A stretch of DNA of 64,000 nt from Thalassotalea euphylliae (GTDB taxonomy: Bacteria > Pseudomonadota > Gammaproteobacteria > Enterobacterales > Alteromonadaceae), in NCBI RefSeq assembly GCF_003390375.1, contig NZ_QUOT01000001.1:1488001-1552000 (forward strand). Reading direction: 5' to 3'. The position numbers and the translations under genes are program-made. Positions 46,161-55,327 of this stretch are shown here, piece after piece (within the stretch, counting starts at the first letter, position 1; each line of letters starts with the position of its first letter). Under the pieces are notes generated by a model that did no database searches, had not been told where the DNA came from, and was given only the letters and a program-made list of their open reading frames with translations.

Positions 46161-46351
46161 ACCGTCCTCTATATATTTAATGTTAAACGAATTTTCCAGA
46201 CACTTTCTGTACAACCAATATTTCAGGCAGACAGAAAAGCTCGCGTATTCTACGCTTTTCTGGTGATATTGCAAGTGAATGCTGGCTTTGGCAGTGTTAT
46301 TAGTTGTTAACCAAGTATTTGATGGTTATTCCAGTTTTCGATGAAAGCTAT

Positions 46352-46380
46352 TTCATGAACAAAAACTTCATGAACAAAAA
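46352..46380. repeat. Two copies of a 14-bp unit at a 15-bp period
   Basis: TTCATGAACAAAAA occurs at 46352-46365 and 46367-46380, in the spacer upstream of rpsP. Confidence 0.85.
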
Positions 46381-46407
46381 AGCTGAATCAACAAAAGTTT
46401 GTCGCAG

Positions 46408-46647
46408 TTATTGGCTATCAGACTCTTTTTTTAGTTTGATCAGTAAATCAATGTGAGGGATTAATTCTTCTATCTCTCTAATTTGCTCCCGCAGTGCCTG
46501 CCACTGCTCAAGCTCTAACTTACCTGAATCAAGAATAGCGTGCTTGATTTCACTGATCAGTGAATTATCTTTTTCCTGCTCAATAAAGTGATTGATATGA
46601 AGCAGCTTATCGAGCTCTGCCTGACTAATGATTTCTTTTTCTACCAT
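46408..46647 (-). CDS. Small helical hypothetical protein
   Basis: 79 aa, rich in Glu, Lys, Leu and Ile, predicted to be nearly all helix (two long amphipathic stretches with ISQAELDKLLHINHFIEQE and LEQWQALREQIREIEELIPH). No family recognised. ATG start with a weak ribosome site. It lies between rpsP and ffh on the same strand, so it could be co-transcribed. Coding status is likely but not certain. Confidence 0.55.
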   Translation of the reverse strand: MVEKEIISQAELDKLLHINHFIEQEKDNSLISEIKHAILDSGKLELEQWQALREQIREIEELIPHIDLLIKLKKESDSQ

Positions 46648-46846
46648 TTGCTTATTGCTCTAGATGTTGATGAAAGTGCCGTAACGTACTGATTGAAGGT
46701 GGTAATAGTTGCACGCTTTTCTGATAGCACGCGATTTCTTTTTAAGCTCTTCTTTTTAGCTGTTCAGCTTAACTATCACTTTAAAATATAGCTCGCAAAG
46801 CAGTTAGCCAAAAGGAAAGACGTAAAAATTGTGAAGCCCAAAACAA

Positions 46847-46876
46847 AAAGCCTAATTGCAATAACAATTAGGCTTT
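46847..46876 (-). terminator. Terminator of ffh
   Basis: AAAGCCTAATTG (46847-46858) and CAATTAGGCTTT (46865-46876) form a perfect 12-bp stem with a 6-nt loop. On the minus strand it ends in a T run. It begins about 29 bp beyond the ffh stop. Confidence 0.85.
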
Positions 46877-46904
46877 CATTTCCGCAAGTGTAGTGCCTTG
46901 AGAA

Positions 46905-48296
46905 TTAACGACCAAACATACCGCCGCCGAAGCCGCCACCGCCCATACCCGGTGGCATCATACCTTTCATTCCGCGCATCATTTTCTGCATGCCGCCTTT
47001 ACCCGACATCTTCTTCATCATTTTCTGCATTTGGGTAAATTGTTTTAGTAGCTTATTAACGTCTTGAATTTGCGTGCCTGAGCCGGCAGCAATACGGCGC
47101 TTACGGGAGCCTTTAATAATATCAGGGCGAGCGCGCTCTGCTGGCGTCATCGAGTTAATAATGGCTTCCATTTGCACGGTAATTTTGTCATCCATCTGGC
47201 CTTTTACTTGCTCAGATAAATTCCCCATGCCCGGCAGCTTGTCCATCAAGCCCATCATGCCGCCCATGTTTTTCATTTGTACCAACTGTTCGCGGAAGTC
47301 TTCTAAATCAAAGCCTTTGCCTGATTTAACTTTCTTGGCTAGCTTCTCGGCTTTTTTCTTATCGACTTTTTGCTCTACTTCTTCGATAAGTGACAATACG
47401 TCACCCATACCCAAAATACGTGAGGCAATACGATCTGGGTGGAAAGGCTCTAATGCATCGGTTTTCTCACCAACACCAATAAATTTAATTGGCTTGCCAG
47501 TAATGTGGCGAATTGATAGCGCCGCACCACCACGCGCATCACCATCGGTTTTGGTTAATACCACACCGGTTAGTGGCAAAGCATCGTTAAATGCTTTAGC
47601 GGTATTTGCCGCATCTTGACCTGTCATCGCATCGACAGTGAATAAAGTTTCAACTGGCTTGATAGCGGCGTGTAATTCCTGAATTTCACCCATCATGTCT
47701 TCATCAACATGCAAGCGACCCGCGGTATCGACAATCAGTACATCAAAAAACTGGCGTTTAGCATGATCAATCGCTGCATTGGCAATATCAATCGGCTTTT
47801 GTTTAATATCACTCGGGAAGAATTCAACGCCAACTTCGCTAGCAAGTGTTTCAAGCTGCTTAATTGCCGCTGGGCGATAGACGTCAGCACTAACAACAAG
47901 TACTTTTTTCTTTTCACGCTCTTTTAAGAACTTTGACAGCTTAGCAACTGAGGTGGTTTTACCGGCACCTTGCAAACCTGCCATTAAAACCACTGCTGGT
48001 GGCGCCGCTTTTAAATCAAGCGCTTCGTTCACTTCACCCATCGCAGCTTCGAGCTCTGTGCGAACAATCTTAACGAAGACCTGACCCGGCGTTAAACTTT
48101 TTGATACTTCCTGACCAACCGCACGTTCTTTCACTTTTTTAATGAAATCACGGATAACAGGTAAAGCAACATCAGCTTCTAGTAGCGCCATGCGCACTTC
48201 GCGCAAGGTGTCTTTAATATTATCTTCGGTCAGGCGACCGCGACCACTGATGTTTTTAAGCGTTTTGGTTAAACGATCGGAAAGATTCTCAAACAT
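46905..48296 (-). CDS. ffh: Signal recognition particle protein Ffh
   Basis: 463 aa. N and G domains with GLQGAGKTTSVAKLSKFL (P loop), DTAGRLHVDEDMM, TKTDGDARGG and GVGEKTDALEPF, then the Met-rich M domain (about 325-463) ending in GM/GF-rich repeats. It binds 4.5S RNA and signal sequences and targets inner-membrane proteins to FtsY. It is divergent from the permease gene that starts 157 bp away, and ypjD and yfjD follow that, the usual gammaproteobacterial order. Confidence 0.98.
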   Translation of the reverse strand: MFENLSDRLTKTLKNISGRGRLTEDNIKDTLREVRMALLEADVALPVIRDFIKKVKERAVGQEVSKSLTPGQVFVKIVRTELEAAMGEVNEALDLKAAPPAVVLMAGLQGAGKTTSVAKLSKFLKEREKKKVLVVSADVYRPAAIKQLETLASEVGVEFFPSDIKQKPIDIANAAIDHAKRQFFDVLIVDTAGRLHVDEDMMGEIQELHAAIKPVETLFTVDAMTGQDAANTAKAFNDALPLTGVVLTKTDGDARGGAALSIRHITGKPIKFIGVGEKTDALEPFHPDRIASRILGMGDVLSLIEEVEQKVDKKKAEKLAKKVKSGKGFDLEDFREQLVQMKNMGGMMGLMDKLPGMGNLSEQVKGQMDDKITVQMEAIINSMTPAERARPDIIKGSRKRRIAAGSGTQIQDVNKLLKQFTQMQKMMKKMSGKGGMQKMMRGMKGMMPPGMGGGGFGGGMFGR

Positions 48297-48452
48297 GGAA
48301 GTCTCAACAAGTGAATTAGGTGAAAAAATCTGCCGCCATTATACGCGTTAAACAGGCAATTAAAATAATTCCCTACTTGTTTTGCGGAAAATAGCTTACT
48401 TGAAAGTGTTTATGATACGCTTTCAAGCGATAGCAACAATATTGGGGCGAAA

Positions 48453-49541
48453 GTGGAAACCGCAAGCTTACTCGTATCAAATTTTATTGCCTTAACCCTA
48501 GATACCAGCCCTTGGCTGCTTTTGGGCTTATTAATTGCTGGCTTAATGAAAGCTTGGCTACCAAGCCAATTATTGTCCAAACATTTAGGACAAGGCAATC
48601 GCGCGATTGTCAAAGCTGCGCTAGTGGGCGCCCCTCTGCCATTATGTTCATGCGGTGTTATACCCGTTGCTACTGAATTAAAACGCAGCGGTGCTTCTTC
48701 ACCTGCCACTTCATCCTTTTTAGTCGCTACCCCTGAAACTGGCGTTGATTCTATAACCGTTTCCTATGCCATGTTAGGACCCTTTTTCGCCGTATTTAGG
48801 CCCGTTTCTGCAATTGTCTCTGCAATTGCAACAGGCTTTTTGGTTAAAACAGCAAAGCCGCTAACGAAGTCTCAAAGCAATTCAGTACAAGCTGAAGGCG
48901 GTTGCTGCCAAAGCAAAACACAAGTAGAAGAGGCGCATACTACTGAAACAGTAACTAGCTGCTGTGCATCAACACACGACAAGGCCACAGAAAAAAGTGC
49001 CGGCCAGAAAACGCTACAAGGCGTTAAGTACGCATTAACTCAGCTAATTGACGATATTATCAAGTGGCTGCTCGTTGGCCTTATCTTCGCCACTTTAGTA
49101 AAAACCTTTATCCCAACTGAACTCTTAACAGCCTATGGCAGCGGCATTCCTGCGATGTTGTTAATGATCTTAATTTCAATTCCTATGTATATTTGCGCAA
49201 CAGCATCTACGCCTATTGCCGCAGGGTTTATCATGGCGGGCATTTCACCTGGCACCGCTTTAGTGTTTATGATGGCAGGCCCTGCCACCAATATTTCCAC
49301 CTTAGGTGTCATTAAAAATGAAATGGGCGCTTCCGTATTATCACGCTACCTACTAGGCATTTCGGTATCAGCCATCGCCTTTGGCTTATTGCTTGATGAA
49401 TTAGTGACTTACCTAGGCATTGATGTTAATCAACAGATGCAACACAGCCACGAATTGTTACCTTTTTGGGTAAGTGCTGGCTGTGCGCTACTTCTGTTTG
49501 TTTCAGCAATAAAGCCACTGCGCCGCAAAATTATCGATTAA
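48453..49541 (+). CDS. SO_0444-type Cu/Zn efflux permease
   Basis: 362 aa with about eight membrane helices, GTG start with a G-rich site upstream. Two permease halves each carry a signature: APLPLCSCGVIPVATELKRS and ICATASTPIAAGFIMAGISP. The loop between (about 147-180) holds two Cys pairs (GGCCQSK and TSCCAS), a likely metal-binding segment. The family is linked to copper/zinc export. Insertion of this gene between ffh and ypjD is unlike the E. coli order. Confidence 0.85.
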   Translation: METASLLVSNFIALTLDTSPWLLLGLLIAGLMKAWLPSQLLSKHLGQGNRAIVKAALVGAPLPLCSCGVIPVATELKRSGASSPATSSFLVATPETGVDSITVSYAMLGPFFAVFRPVSAIVSAIATGFLVKTAKPLTKSQSNSVQAEGGCCQSKTQVEEAHTTETVTSCCASTHDKATEKSAGQKTLQGVKYALTQLIDDIIKWLLVGLIFATLVKTFIPTELLTAYGSGIPAMLLMILISIPMYICATASTPIAAGFIMAGISPGTALVFMMAGPATNISTLGVIKNEMGASVLSRYLLGISVSAIAFGLLLDELVTYLGIDVNQQMQHSHELLPFWVSAGCALLLFVSAIKPLRRKIID

Positions 49542-49642
49542 TTAAAGACAAACATGGCGTTAGGTCATCAATCTGATAAACTGACGCTGATTTTTTAGTA
49601 GACAACTCATTGTCATTCAACACCAACACACTAGGATGAGTA

Positions 49643-50443
49643 GTGGACTTTATTGACATTAGCACTTTAATTGCGGCGTTCTGTTATTTACTCGCCACGG
49701 CTTCCATTTTATCTAAGTTATTTGACAGCAAAGGACCAAACCACTTAGTCGTGCTATTGCTTGCATGTATTGCGATTGTGCCTCATACCTTGTTAACGAC
49801 TAATGCTTTGTTTGTTGAAGGGGCAATTAACTTCAATTTGCCTAACGTAGTAACGCTCGTCAGCGTGGTCATCACTATGTTAATCACCGCCACTGCAGTA
49901 AAATATCAGTTAAATCTGCTACAACCTGCCGCCTATGGTTTTGCCAGTATTTGGCTGTTTATCAGCTTTTTCTTACCAGATGTAGCACACATCCCCTTGG
50001 CAGTAACCCAAGCGACTGTACTTAGCCATATCACATTGTCACTTATTGCCTACTGCGTATTGATAATCGCTTGCTTGTACGGCTTTCAAGTTGCCTATAT
50101 CAATATGAAGCTGAAATCTAAAAATTTGGCGGCAGTGAACCACTTACCACCACTTATGTTGGTAGAGCGTCAGTTATTTACCATTCTAGCGGTCGGTACG
50201 ATAGCGCTAGCAGCAACAAACTTAACGGGTTTTATCTTCTTAGACGGTTTATTTAACACCGATAATGCACACAAAACCGTGTTGTCGTTACTCGCCTTAT
50301 TGATATATAGCATTATACTTTGGGGGCACTTTAAAAACGGGTGGCGTGGCCACCGCGTACTAACGCTCACACTAGTGGCAACAGCATTACTTACCTTGTC
50401 ATACTTTGGCAGCCGCTTTGTGAAAGAATTCCTGTTAAGTTAG
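49643..50443 (+). CDS. ypjD: CcsA-like inner-membrane protein YpjD
   Basis: 266 aa, GTG start, about eight membrane helices. It resembles the cytochrome c assembly (CcsA/ResC) family, with VTQATVLSHITLSLIAYCVL. Neighbour genes (ffh, yfjD-like) match the E. coli ffh-ypjD-yfjD order, supporting the name. Precise function is not settled; a haem handling role is assumed by family. Confidence 0.83.
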   Translation: MDFIDISTLIAAFCYLLATASILSKLFDSKGPNHLVVLLLACIAIVPHTLLTTNALFVEGAINFNLPNVVTLVSVVITMLITATAVKYQLNLLQPAAYGFASIWLFISFFLPDVAHIPLAVTQATVLSHITLSLIAYCVLIIACLYGFQVAYINMKLKSKNLAAVNHLPPLMLVERQLFTILAVGTIALAATNLTGFIFLDGLFNTDNAHKTVLSLLALLIYSIILWGHFKNGWRGHRVLTLTLVATALLTLSYFGSRFVKEFLLS

Positions 50444-50561
50444 TTTTTATTACACAAGTGAAGATATCTGTTTTTTCGCCATAAATTTTAAGGTATAACG
50501 GATATCTGATTTTAGTTTTCGCGCTAAAATCAATCTGTTTGGCAACATAGGATCCCCCTTT

Positions 50562-51845
50562 TTGGACAACATTTCGACTAGTACACTGTTTATTATTTTA
50601 GGTGTGCTCATATTTATCTCTGCCTATTTTTCTGGCTCAGAAACAGGCATGATGTCACTCAATAGGTACCGTCTTAGGCACCTTGAAAAACAAAAACACA
50701 AAGGTGCGAAAAGAGTAAGTAAACTGCTCGAAAAACCGGATCGATTGATCGGGCTTATTCTAATCGGCAACAATTTAGTTAATGTATTTGCATCGCTGGT
50801 TTCAGGGGTTATTTTTGCTCGATTTTTTGGCGACGCAGGTATTTTTTACGCAGGTTTAGCTTTGACCTTAGTTATTCTGGTTTTTGCCGAAGTAACGCCG
50901 AAAACGCTAGCTGCCCTGTACCCCGAAAAGGTGGCATTCCCAAGCTCAGTTATTCTTACTTTATTGTTAAAAGTACTGTTCCCTTTTGTTATCGCGGTCA
51001 ATTGGATAACGAACGGCTTTTTGGCATTGCTGAGAATCAGCTCAGAGCAACGAGAACAGCACAGCTTGAGCACCGAAGAATTAAAAACCGTCGTTAACGA
51101 GTCAAGTGCTTTGCTACCAGAGCGCGATCAAAACATGCTCGTGAGCATTCTTGACCTAGAAAAGGTCACAGTTGAAGATATTATGATTCCGCGCAACGAA
51201 TTAGTGGGTATTGATATCAACGAAGACTGGAAGAAAATTCAAAAGCAGTTAACGCAATCAAACCACACCCGTGTACTCTTGTATCGTGACAATATCGATG
51301 ATGTTGTTGGCTACGTACATATGCGTGATGCGCTGCGTTTATTATCAAAAAACCAATTTACCAAAGCGACACTGCTGCGCGCTGTACGTGAATTGTATTT
51401 TATCCCTGAGGGTACCCCGCTCAATGTTCAACTACTTAAGTTCCAACACGCGAAAGAACGTTTGGGCTTAGTTGTTGACGAGTACGGCGACATTCAAGGT
51501 TTAGTCACGCTTGAGGACATCCTAGAAGAGATTGTTGGCGACTTTACAACAACAGCTGCTCCTGCACCATCAGAAGAAGTTCATCACCAGCCTGATGGCT
51601 CCTACTTAATTGATGGAAGTGCCTCTATTCGAGACATTAATAAGGAAATGTCATGGCATTTACCCACAGACGGACCGAAAACGCTTAATGGCTTAATTAT
51701 TGAGTATTTGGAAGATATTCCACAAGCTAAACTAAGTGTTAGGATCGCCGGCTATCCGGTAGAGATCGTTGACGTAAGCGACAACATGATCAAAACCGTA
51801 CGTATAATGCCCGAACACTTTTCAGGCGAAACCCCAGAAGAATAA
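50562..51845 (+). CDS. yfjD: HlyC/CorC (CNNM) family transporter, YfjD-like
   Basis: 427 aa, TTG start at 50562. DUF21 membrane domain (about 1-185, ISAYFSGSETGMMSLNRYRL), two CBS domains (VEDIMIPRNELVGID and VRELYFIPEGTPLNVQLLKF) and a C-terminal CorC_HlyC domain (about 345-425). Members handle Mg2+ or Co2+. Terminal gene of the ypjD-yfjD pair. Confidence 0.88.
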   Translation: MDNISTSTLFIILGVLIFISAYFSGSETGMMSLNRYRLRHLEKQKHKGAKRVSKLLEKPDRLIGLILIGNNLVNVFASLVSGVIFARFFGDAGIFYAGLALTLVILVFAEVTPKTLAALYPEKVAFPSSVILTLLLKVLFPFVIAVNWITNGFLALLRISSEQREQHSLSTEELKTVVNESSALLPERDQNMLVSILDLEKVTVEDIMIPRNELVGIDINEDWKKIQKQLTQSNHTRVLLYRDNIDDVVGYVHMRDALRLLSKNQFTKATLLRAVRELYFIPEGTPLNVQLLKFQHAKERLGLVVDEYGDIQGLVTLEDILEEIVGDFTTTAAPAPSEEVHHQPDGSYLIDGSASIRDINKEMSWHLPTDGPKTLNGLIIEYLEDIPQAKLSVRIAGYPVEIVDVSDNMIKTVRIMPEHFSGETPEE

Positions 51846-51853
51846 AGGGCTAG

Positions 51854-51885
51854 GAGCAATAGTACAAAAAACGTCACTATTGCTC
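51854..51885 (+). terminator. Hairpin after yfjD
   Basis: GAGCAATAGT (51854-51863) and ACTATTGCTC (51876-51885) form a 10-bp stem 9 bp beyond the stop. It lacks a strong T tract. Confidence 0.5.
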
Positions 51886-52028
51886 AAATTAACCACTACG
51901 CAGCACTTCCTCATAAAGATCCAAAATTCCATCAATTTGATTCTTTGATCGCCACCATACTGATCATTTTTACATGCTTTGTTTGCTAGTCTTGAAATTA
52001 CCTATCGTAGCGAATGTTAGTAACAAAC

Positions 52029-52078
52029 TTATCCACAGATAATAAGGTTATTCAACTTTCCACATTTTCTGTGGATAA
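52029..52078. promoter_or_regulatory. Two inverted consensus DnaA boxes
   Basis: TTATCCACA at 52029-52037 on the plus strand and its reverse complement TGTGGATAA at 52070-52078 are perfect DnaA-box matches, 32 bp apart and facing each other. A T-rich stretch follows. Could be a DnaA-binding (titration-type) site; chance cannot be excluded. Confidence 0.45.
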
Positions 52079-52454
52079 CAAAGGAGACCCCCGAAAAATA
52101 TTGGCCTCTGCTTTTGCAATGTTTTTTTCATAAAAACATCATATTTTTTTACTCTTTTTTTTTGCCTAAATTAACGTCACTGGTAGACCAGATTTTATGC
52201 CTAAAGGTTAAACACACACCGAATAAATACTCTTCACAGCAGGTGCTTTGCTAAACACTTCTCGCTTGCACGTTTTACTCACGCTTTTCGAGCAAATAAG
52301 AGGAACAATACCTAGAAGCTGAATTACATCTAGCCACAAATCACCGCAGGATAAGAGCAAGCAATTTAACATTCACCCCTTTCCATTTCATGTTTAGTTT
52401 ATATCGTTCGCTTTTCTCGCCCCAATCGATGAACCTTTAAGAACAAAAAAACGT

Positions 52455-52862
52455 CACTTTGTGAAAAGCACAAAGAAAGCTTCGTTATCTATCGATAAAG
52501 GAGAGCAAAAAGCGCTGCCATGCACTTTAACTGTCAATCTTATTTAGAACGGATCACTAAGACTAACTAAGCACAGCACTATGTGCAGGGACAAAAGAAA
52601 GCTCAGCTTTCTTGGGGTAGTGGAGAGCAAGAAGCGCAGCTACGCACTTTAACTGTCAATCTTGTCTAGGAAGGGTCACTAAGACTAACTAAGCCCCACA
52701 CTATGTGCAGGGCCAAAAGAAAGCTCAGCTTGCTGGAGATAGAGGAGAGCAAAAAGCTCTACCTTGCTATTTCCCGTTCTTTAACTGTCGACAAGTTTCT
52801 GAGAATAAAAAAAGCCCCACACTATGTGCAGGGCCAAAAGAAAGCTCATTTTGGGGGAGAGC
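52455..52862 (+). repeat. Four tandem 121-122-bp repeats with hairpins
   Basis: The marker CACTNTGTG begins at 52455, 52577, 52699 and 52820, giving periods of 122, 122 and 121 bp. Copies 2-4 contain CACTATGTGCAGGG, then CAAAAGAAAGCTC, and the first three end with variants of CACTTTAACTGTCAATCTT and GGGTCACTAAGACTAACTAAG. The last copy is cut short near 52862. Inner hairpins include GCCC...GGGC around CACTATGTG and, in copy 2, AAGAAAGCT/AGCTTTCTT. Could be a family of small RNAs or a mobile repeat; no coding frame is conserved. Confidence 0.8.
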
Positions 52863-52897
52863 TTAAAATAGCAATTGTGTTCTAGCAGTGCCGTTGA

Positions 52898-53335
52898 TTA
52901 GCTCTTGTGCTTACGAACAAAGCGACTAATGATTTCGCCATTACAGTAGATAGCATCAATGTTCTTGTATTGAGCTTGTGCTGCATCTAAGCCATTAACC
53001 ACAGCATCACGGCAAATTTTTGAAGCTAGCTCATCATCAGCAGCAACAAACTTAAATACCACATCTTTAACTGATAAAAGCGCTTGTTGGTCATACTTAG
53101 CGGCGAAGCGGCTTAACGATGTTTCGTTACAATAAGTTTTACGCTTAACTTGGGTGTATTTCATACCAAGCGAACGTGCAACAGCTTTTGCTTCGGCGAT
53201 ACCACCTTGTGCTGCTGCCATACAAAGTTGTGTTTCAGCAGTTTGATCTAACGCTCTAAATTCAACTTGATTAACTTTTGCCGACGCCGTGAAAGAAACA
53301 GCTAAAGTTAACGCAGCAACAAATAATGATCTCAT
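52898..53335 (-). CDS. DUF3718 domain secreted protein
   Basis: 145 aa from ATG 53335, which has GAGGTG six bases upstream; an ATG at 53347 lies before it. Signal peptide about 1-20 (ending ASA). Two repeats of a Cys-containing unit: TQLCMAAAQGG...TYCNETSLSRFA and SKICRDAVVNG...IYCNGEIISRF. This is the DUF3718 pattern seen in Alteromonadales periplasmic proteins. Function unknown. It stands alone next to the repeat array and the IS481 element. Confidence 0.8.
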   Translation of the reverse strand: MRSLFVAALTLAVSFTASAKVNQVEFRALDQTAETQLCMAAAQGGIAEAKAVARSLGMKYTQVKRKTYCNETSLSRFAAKYDQQALLSVKDVVFKFVAADDELASKICRDAVVNGLDAAQAQYKNIDAIYCNGEIISRFVRKHKS

Positions 53336-53867
53336 GGCACACCTCATATAACGCTTTTAATGATTAATGAGTATCTCTACTCAACTGCTGGCTAGTATAT
53401 AGTCTCTTTACTCTAATGCAAATTTATTTTGTAATTTAATTTCATTTATAACTATCTTTGACATAAAAAACCTCGATATCTCGTATTATACTTTCAAAAA
53501 GCTTCTTGAAAATCTTTATAACCATTTTTTTCAATAACTTAAAGTAAGTAAATAAATTTCATCCATATACATCAAAGTGCTTACAGTCAATAATATCGAT
53601 ATGTTTTCGTAGAATATATCCACAAAATTTTACTTTTGTGAGATTTTTTAAAAGAAAATTACATAAAGTAGCCTTTTAGCAACCAAAGTAACAAACACTA
53701 ATTTGGCAAGCAGACAAAGGCGACTGAAGACTCAAAAAGAGCATCTTCGTAGGTTTAAACCAAAAGCTAATCAAACAGAGAGTAAGCTAGCTATTTAGTT
53801 AGCCGTTTTGGTGGGTAGATGATTGAGAAGTGCTAGGTGTTTAAGTGCTGAAGTCTAACTCCTTAAA
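53336..53867. other. Intergenic region, 532 bp
   Basis: Strongly AT-rich in 53400-53660. No gene was seen. It ends at the IS481 element, whose target copy CCTTAAA is at 53861-53867. Confidence 0.6.
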
Positions 53868-53888
53868 TGTACTAGTTCAGACTTGATC

Positions 53889-53922
53889 TGACAGTTACCC
53901 GTTTTTCAATCGGTGACTGTCA
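53889..53922 (-). terminator. Hairpin inside the left end of the IS481 element
   Basis: TGACAGT (53889-53895) and ACTGTCA (53916-53922) with partly pairing bases between form a stem just beyond the transposase stop. It overlaps the terminal repeat and likely ends transposase transcription. Confidence 0.5.
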
Positions 53923-53924
53923 GT

Positions 53925-54965
53925 TTAGATTTGAGCTAAATTCTTCTCAGCCCAAATCGATTTTCCATCAAGTAATGTTTCAAGTGGCGTTCTGCCACAG
54001 CACATTTTGCCCTGATGAGTTCGATCATTATTGTAATAAACCATCCATTCGTCCAGATCCTTTTGTAATTCCTCTAACGAGCCATAGAGCCTCTTACGGA
54101 ACGTAACCTGATAAAACTCCTGCAATATTGTTTTGTGGAAACGTTCACAGATACCATTTGTCTGCGGTGACATCGCTTTCGTTTTTGTATGATCGATATC
54201 ATTTATTGCTAGATAAAGCTGGTAATCATGATGTTCAACCTTGCCACAATACTCAGTGCCTCGGTCTGTGAGAATGCGTAACATTGGTAGCTCGTGCTGC
54301 TCGAAGTAAGGCAAAACCTTGTCGTTGAGTATGTCAGCAGCAGTGATTGGCGTTTTCGTTGTGTAGAGCTTGGCAAATGCAACCTTGCTGTAAGTATCAA
54401 CGAACGTCTGCTGGTAGATACGGCCAACACCTTTTAGATTACCCACATAAAACGTGTCCTGTGAGCCTAGGTAGCCCGGATGAGCCGTTTCTATCTCGCC
54501 ACAAGCTTCATCATCGTTCTTTTTCTTCTCAAGTGCAGCAACTTGAGCATCGGTGAGAATGATGCCGTCGTTAGCGACTTTCTCTTCAAGCGCTTTCAGC
54601 CGTTTTTTGAAGTTTTCTAAGTCATGGCGCAACCAGATTGAACGCACGCCACTGGCAGATACAAATACGCCTTGCTTACGAAGTTCATTGCTGGTTCTGA
54701 CTTGGCCGTGCGCGGGGTATTCAATGGCATAATCCATTACTGCTTTTTCGGTTTTTTCATCAACACGATTTTTTATATTTGGTTTTCGGCGGGACTTATC
54801 AATAAGCGCATCAATGCCGCCATCTTCAGCCAGCTCTTGATAACGATAAAATGTATCTCGTGATACGCCCATCACTTTGCAAGCTCTGGATACATTACCA
54901 AGTTCTTCAGCTAGGTTGAGCAAACCTGCTTTGTGTTTAATGATTGGATTGTTAGTATGAAGCAT
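53925..54965 (-). CDS. IS481-family transposase
   Basis: 346 aa. N-terminal helix-turn-helix (NVSRACKVMGVSRDTFYRYQ), second DNA-binding region, then the rve integrase core with the DDE residues in FVDTYSKVA, LTDRGTEYCG and NGICERFHKT. The C terminus has GRTPLETLLDG. Full length, no frameshift seen. GAGG lies before ATG 54965. Confidence 0.93.
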   Translation of the reverse strand: MLHTNNPIIKHKAGLLNLAEELGNVSRACKVMGVSRDTFYRYQELAEDGGIDALIDKSRRKPNIKNRVDEKTEKAVMDYAIEYPAHGQVRTSNELRKQGVFVSASGVRSIWLRHDLENFKKRLKALEEKVANDGIILTDAQVAALEKKKNDDEACGEIETAHPGYLGSQDTFYVGNLKGVGRIYQQTFVDTYSKVAFAKLYTTKTPITAADILNDKVLPYFEQHELPMLRILTDRGTEYCGKVEHHDYQLYLAINDIDHTKTKAMSPQTNGICERFHKTILQEFYQVTFRKRLYGSLEELQKDLDEWMVYYNNDRTHQGKMCCGRTPLETLLDGKSIWAEKNLAQI

Positions 54966-55214
54966 GAGAGTTACCTCTTTGTTTGTTTTGATTAAAGATT
55001 CAGCACCTTTATCAAAACGGGTAACTCTCTACTTTTCAAGAAGATGTGTCAGATCTTGTCTGAACTAATTCACCTTAAATATGTGCTTCTAATTGAGAAG
55101 TATCGAACTCTCGAAACTTTCTATAAGTTCTCTTGGGTATAGCGTGCCCCCTTTTAACTTAAATAAGGCTGCTCTAAACCACTTACATTTAAATTTGAAA
55201 TGTCATATATATTA

Positions 55215-55237
55215 AAAAAGCCGCAAGTGCGGCTTTT
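55215..55237. terminator. Bidirectional terminator after the TonB operon
   Basis: AAAAAGCCGCA, loop AG, TGCGGCTTTT: a strong stem with A and T runs, about 90 bp beyond the TPR gene. Confidence 0.85.
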
Positions 55238-55327
55238 GTTTTATCTTTGAGTAGTTAGCCCCTTAATTTAACTTAGTAAGGCCATACTCATTGAGTGTGT
55301 CTGGCTACATTTCACTAGATAATGAAA

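Larger units (their letters stand above)
51846..52897. other. 1.05-kb intergenic region with several repeats
   Basis: No convincing gene. It contains, in order, a hairpin at 51854-51885, paired DnaA boxes at 52029-52078, a T-rich stretch about 52120-52170 and four 122-bp tandem repeats at 52455-52862. The rest is AT-rich spacer. Confidence 0.75.
53868..55072 (-). mobile_element. IS481-family insertion sequence, complete
   Basis: About 1205 bp. Left end TGTACTAGTTCAGACTTGAT (53868-53887) and right end, read inward, TGAATTAGTTCAGACAAGAT; over 26 bp each (53868-53893, 55047-55072) 22 positions agree. Flanks carry the direct repeat CCTTAAA at 53861-53867 and 55073-55079, a 7-bp target duplication (8 if the next T is counted on the right side). 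The transposase frame is intact, so this may be a recent, functional insertion. Confidence 0.85.

Noticed and set aside
48410..48709. 99-codon minus-strand frame
   Set aside because: It lies opposite the start of the Cu/Zn permease gene, which has clear family motifs.
52703..52885. 60-codon frame on the plus strand
   Set aside because: It runs through the 122-bp repeats and the frame is not kept among the copies; no family, no ribosome site.
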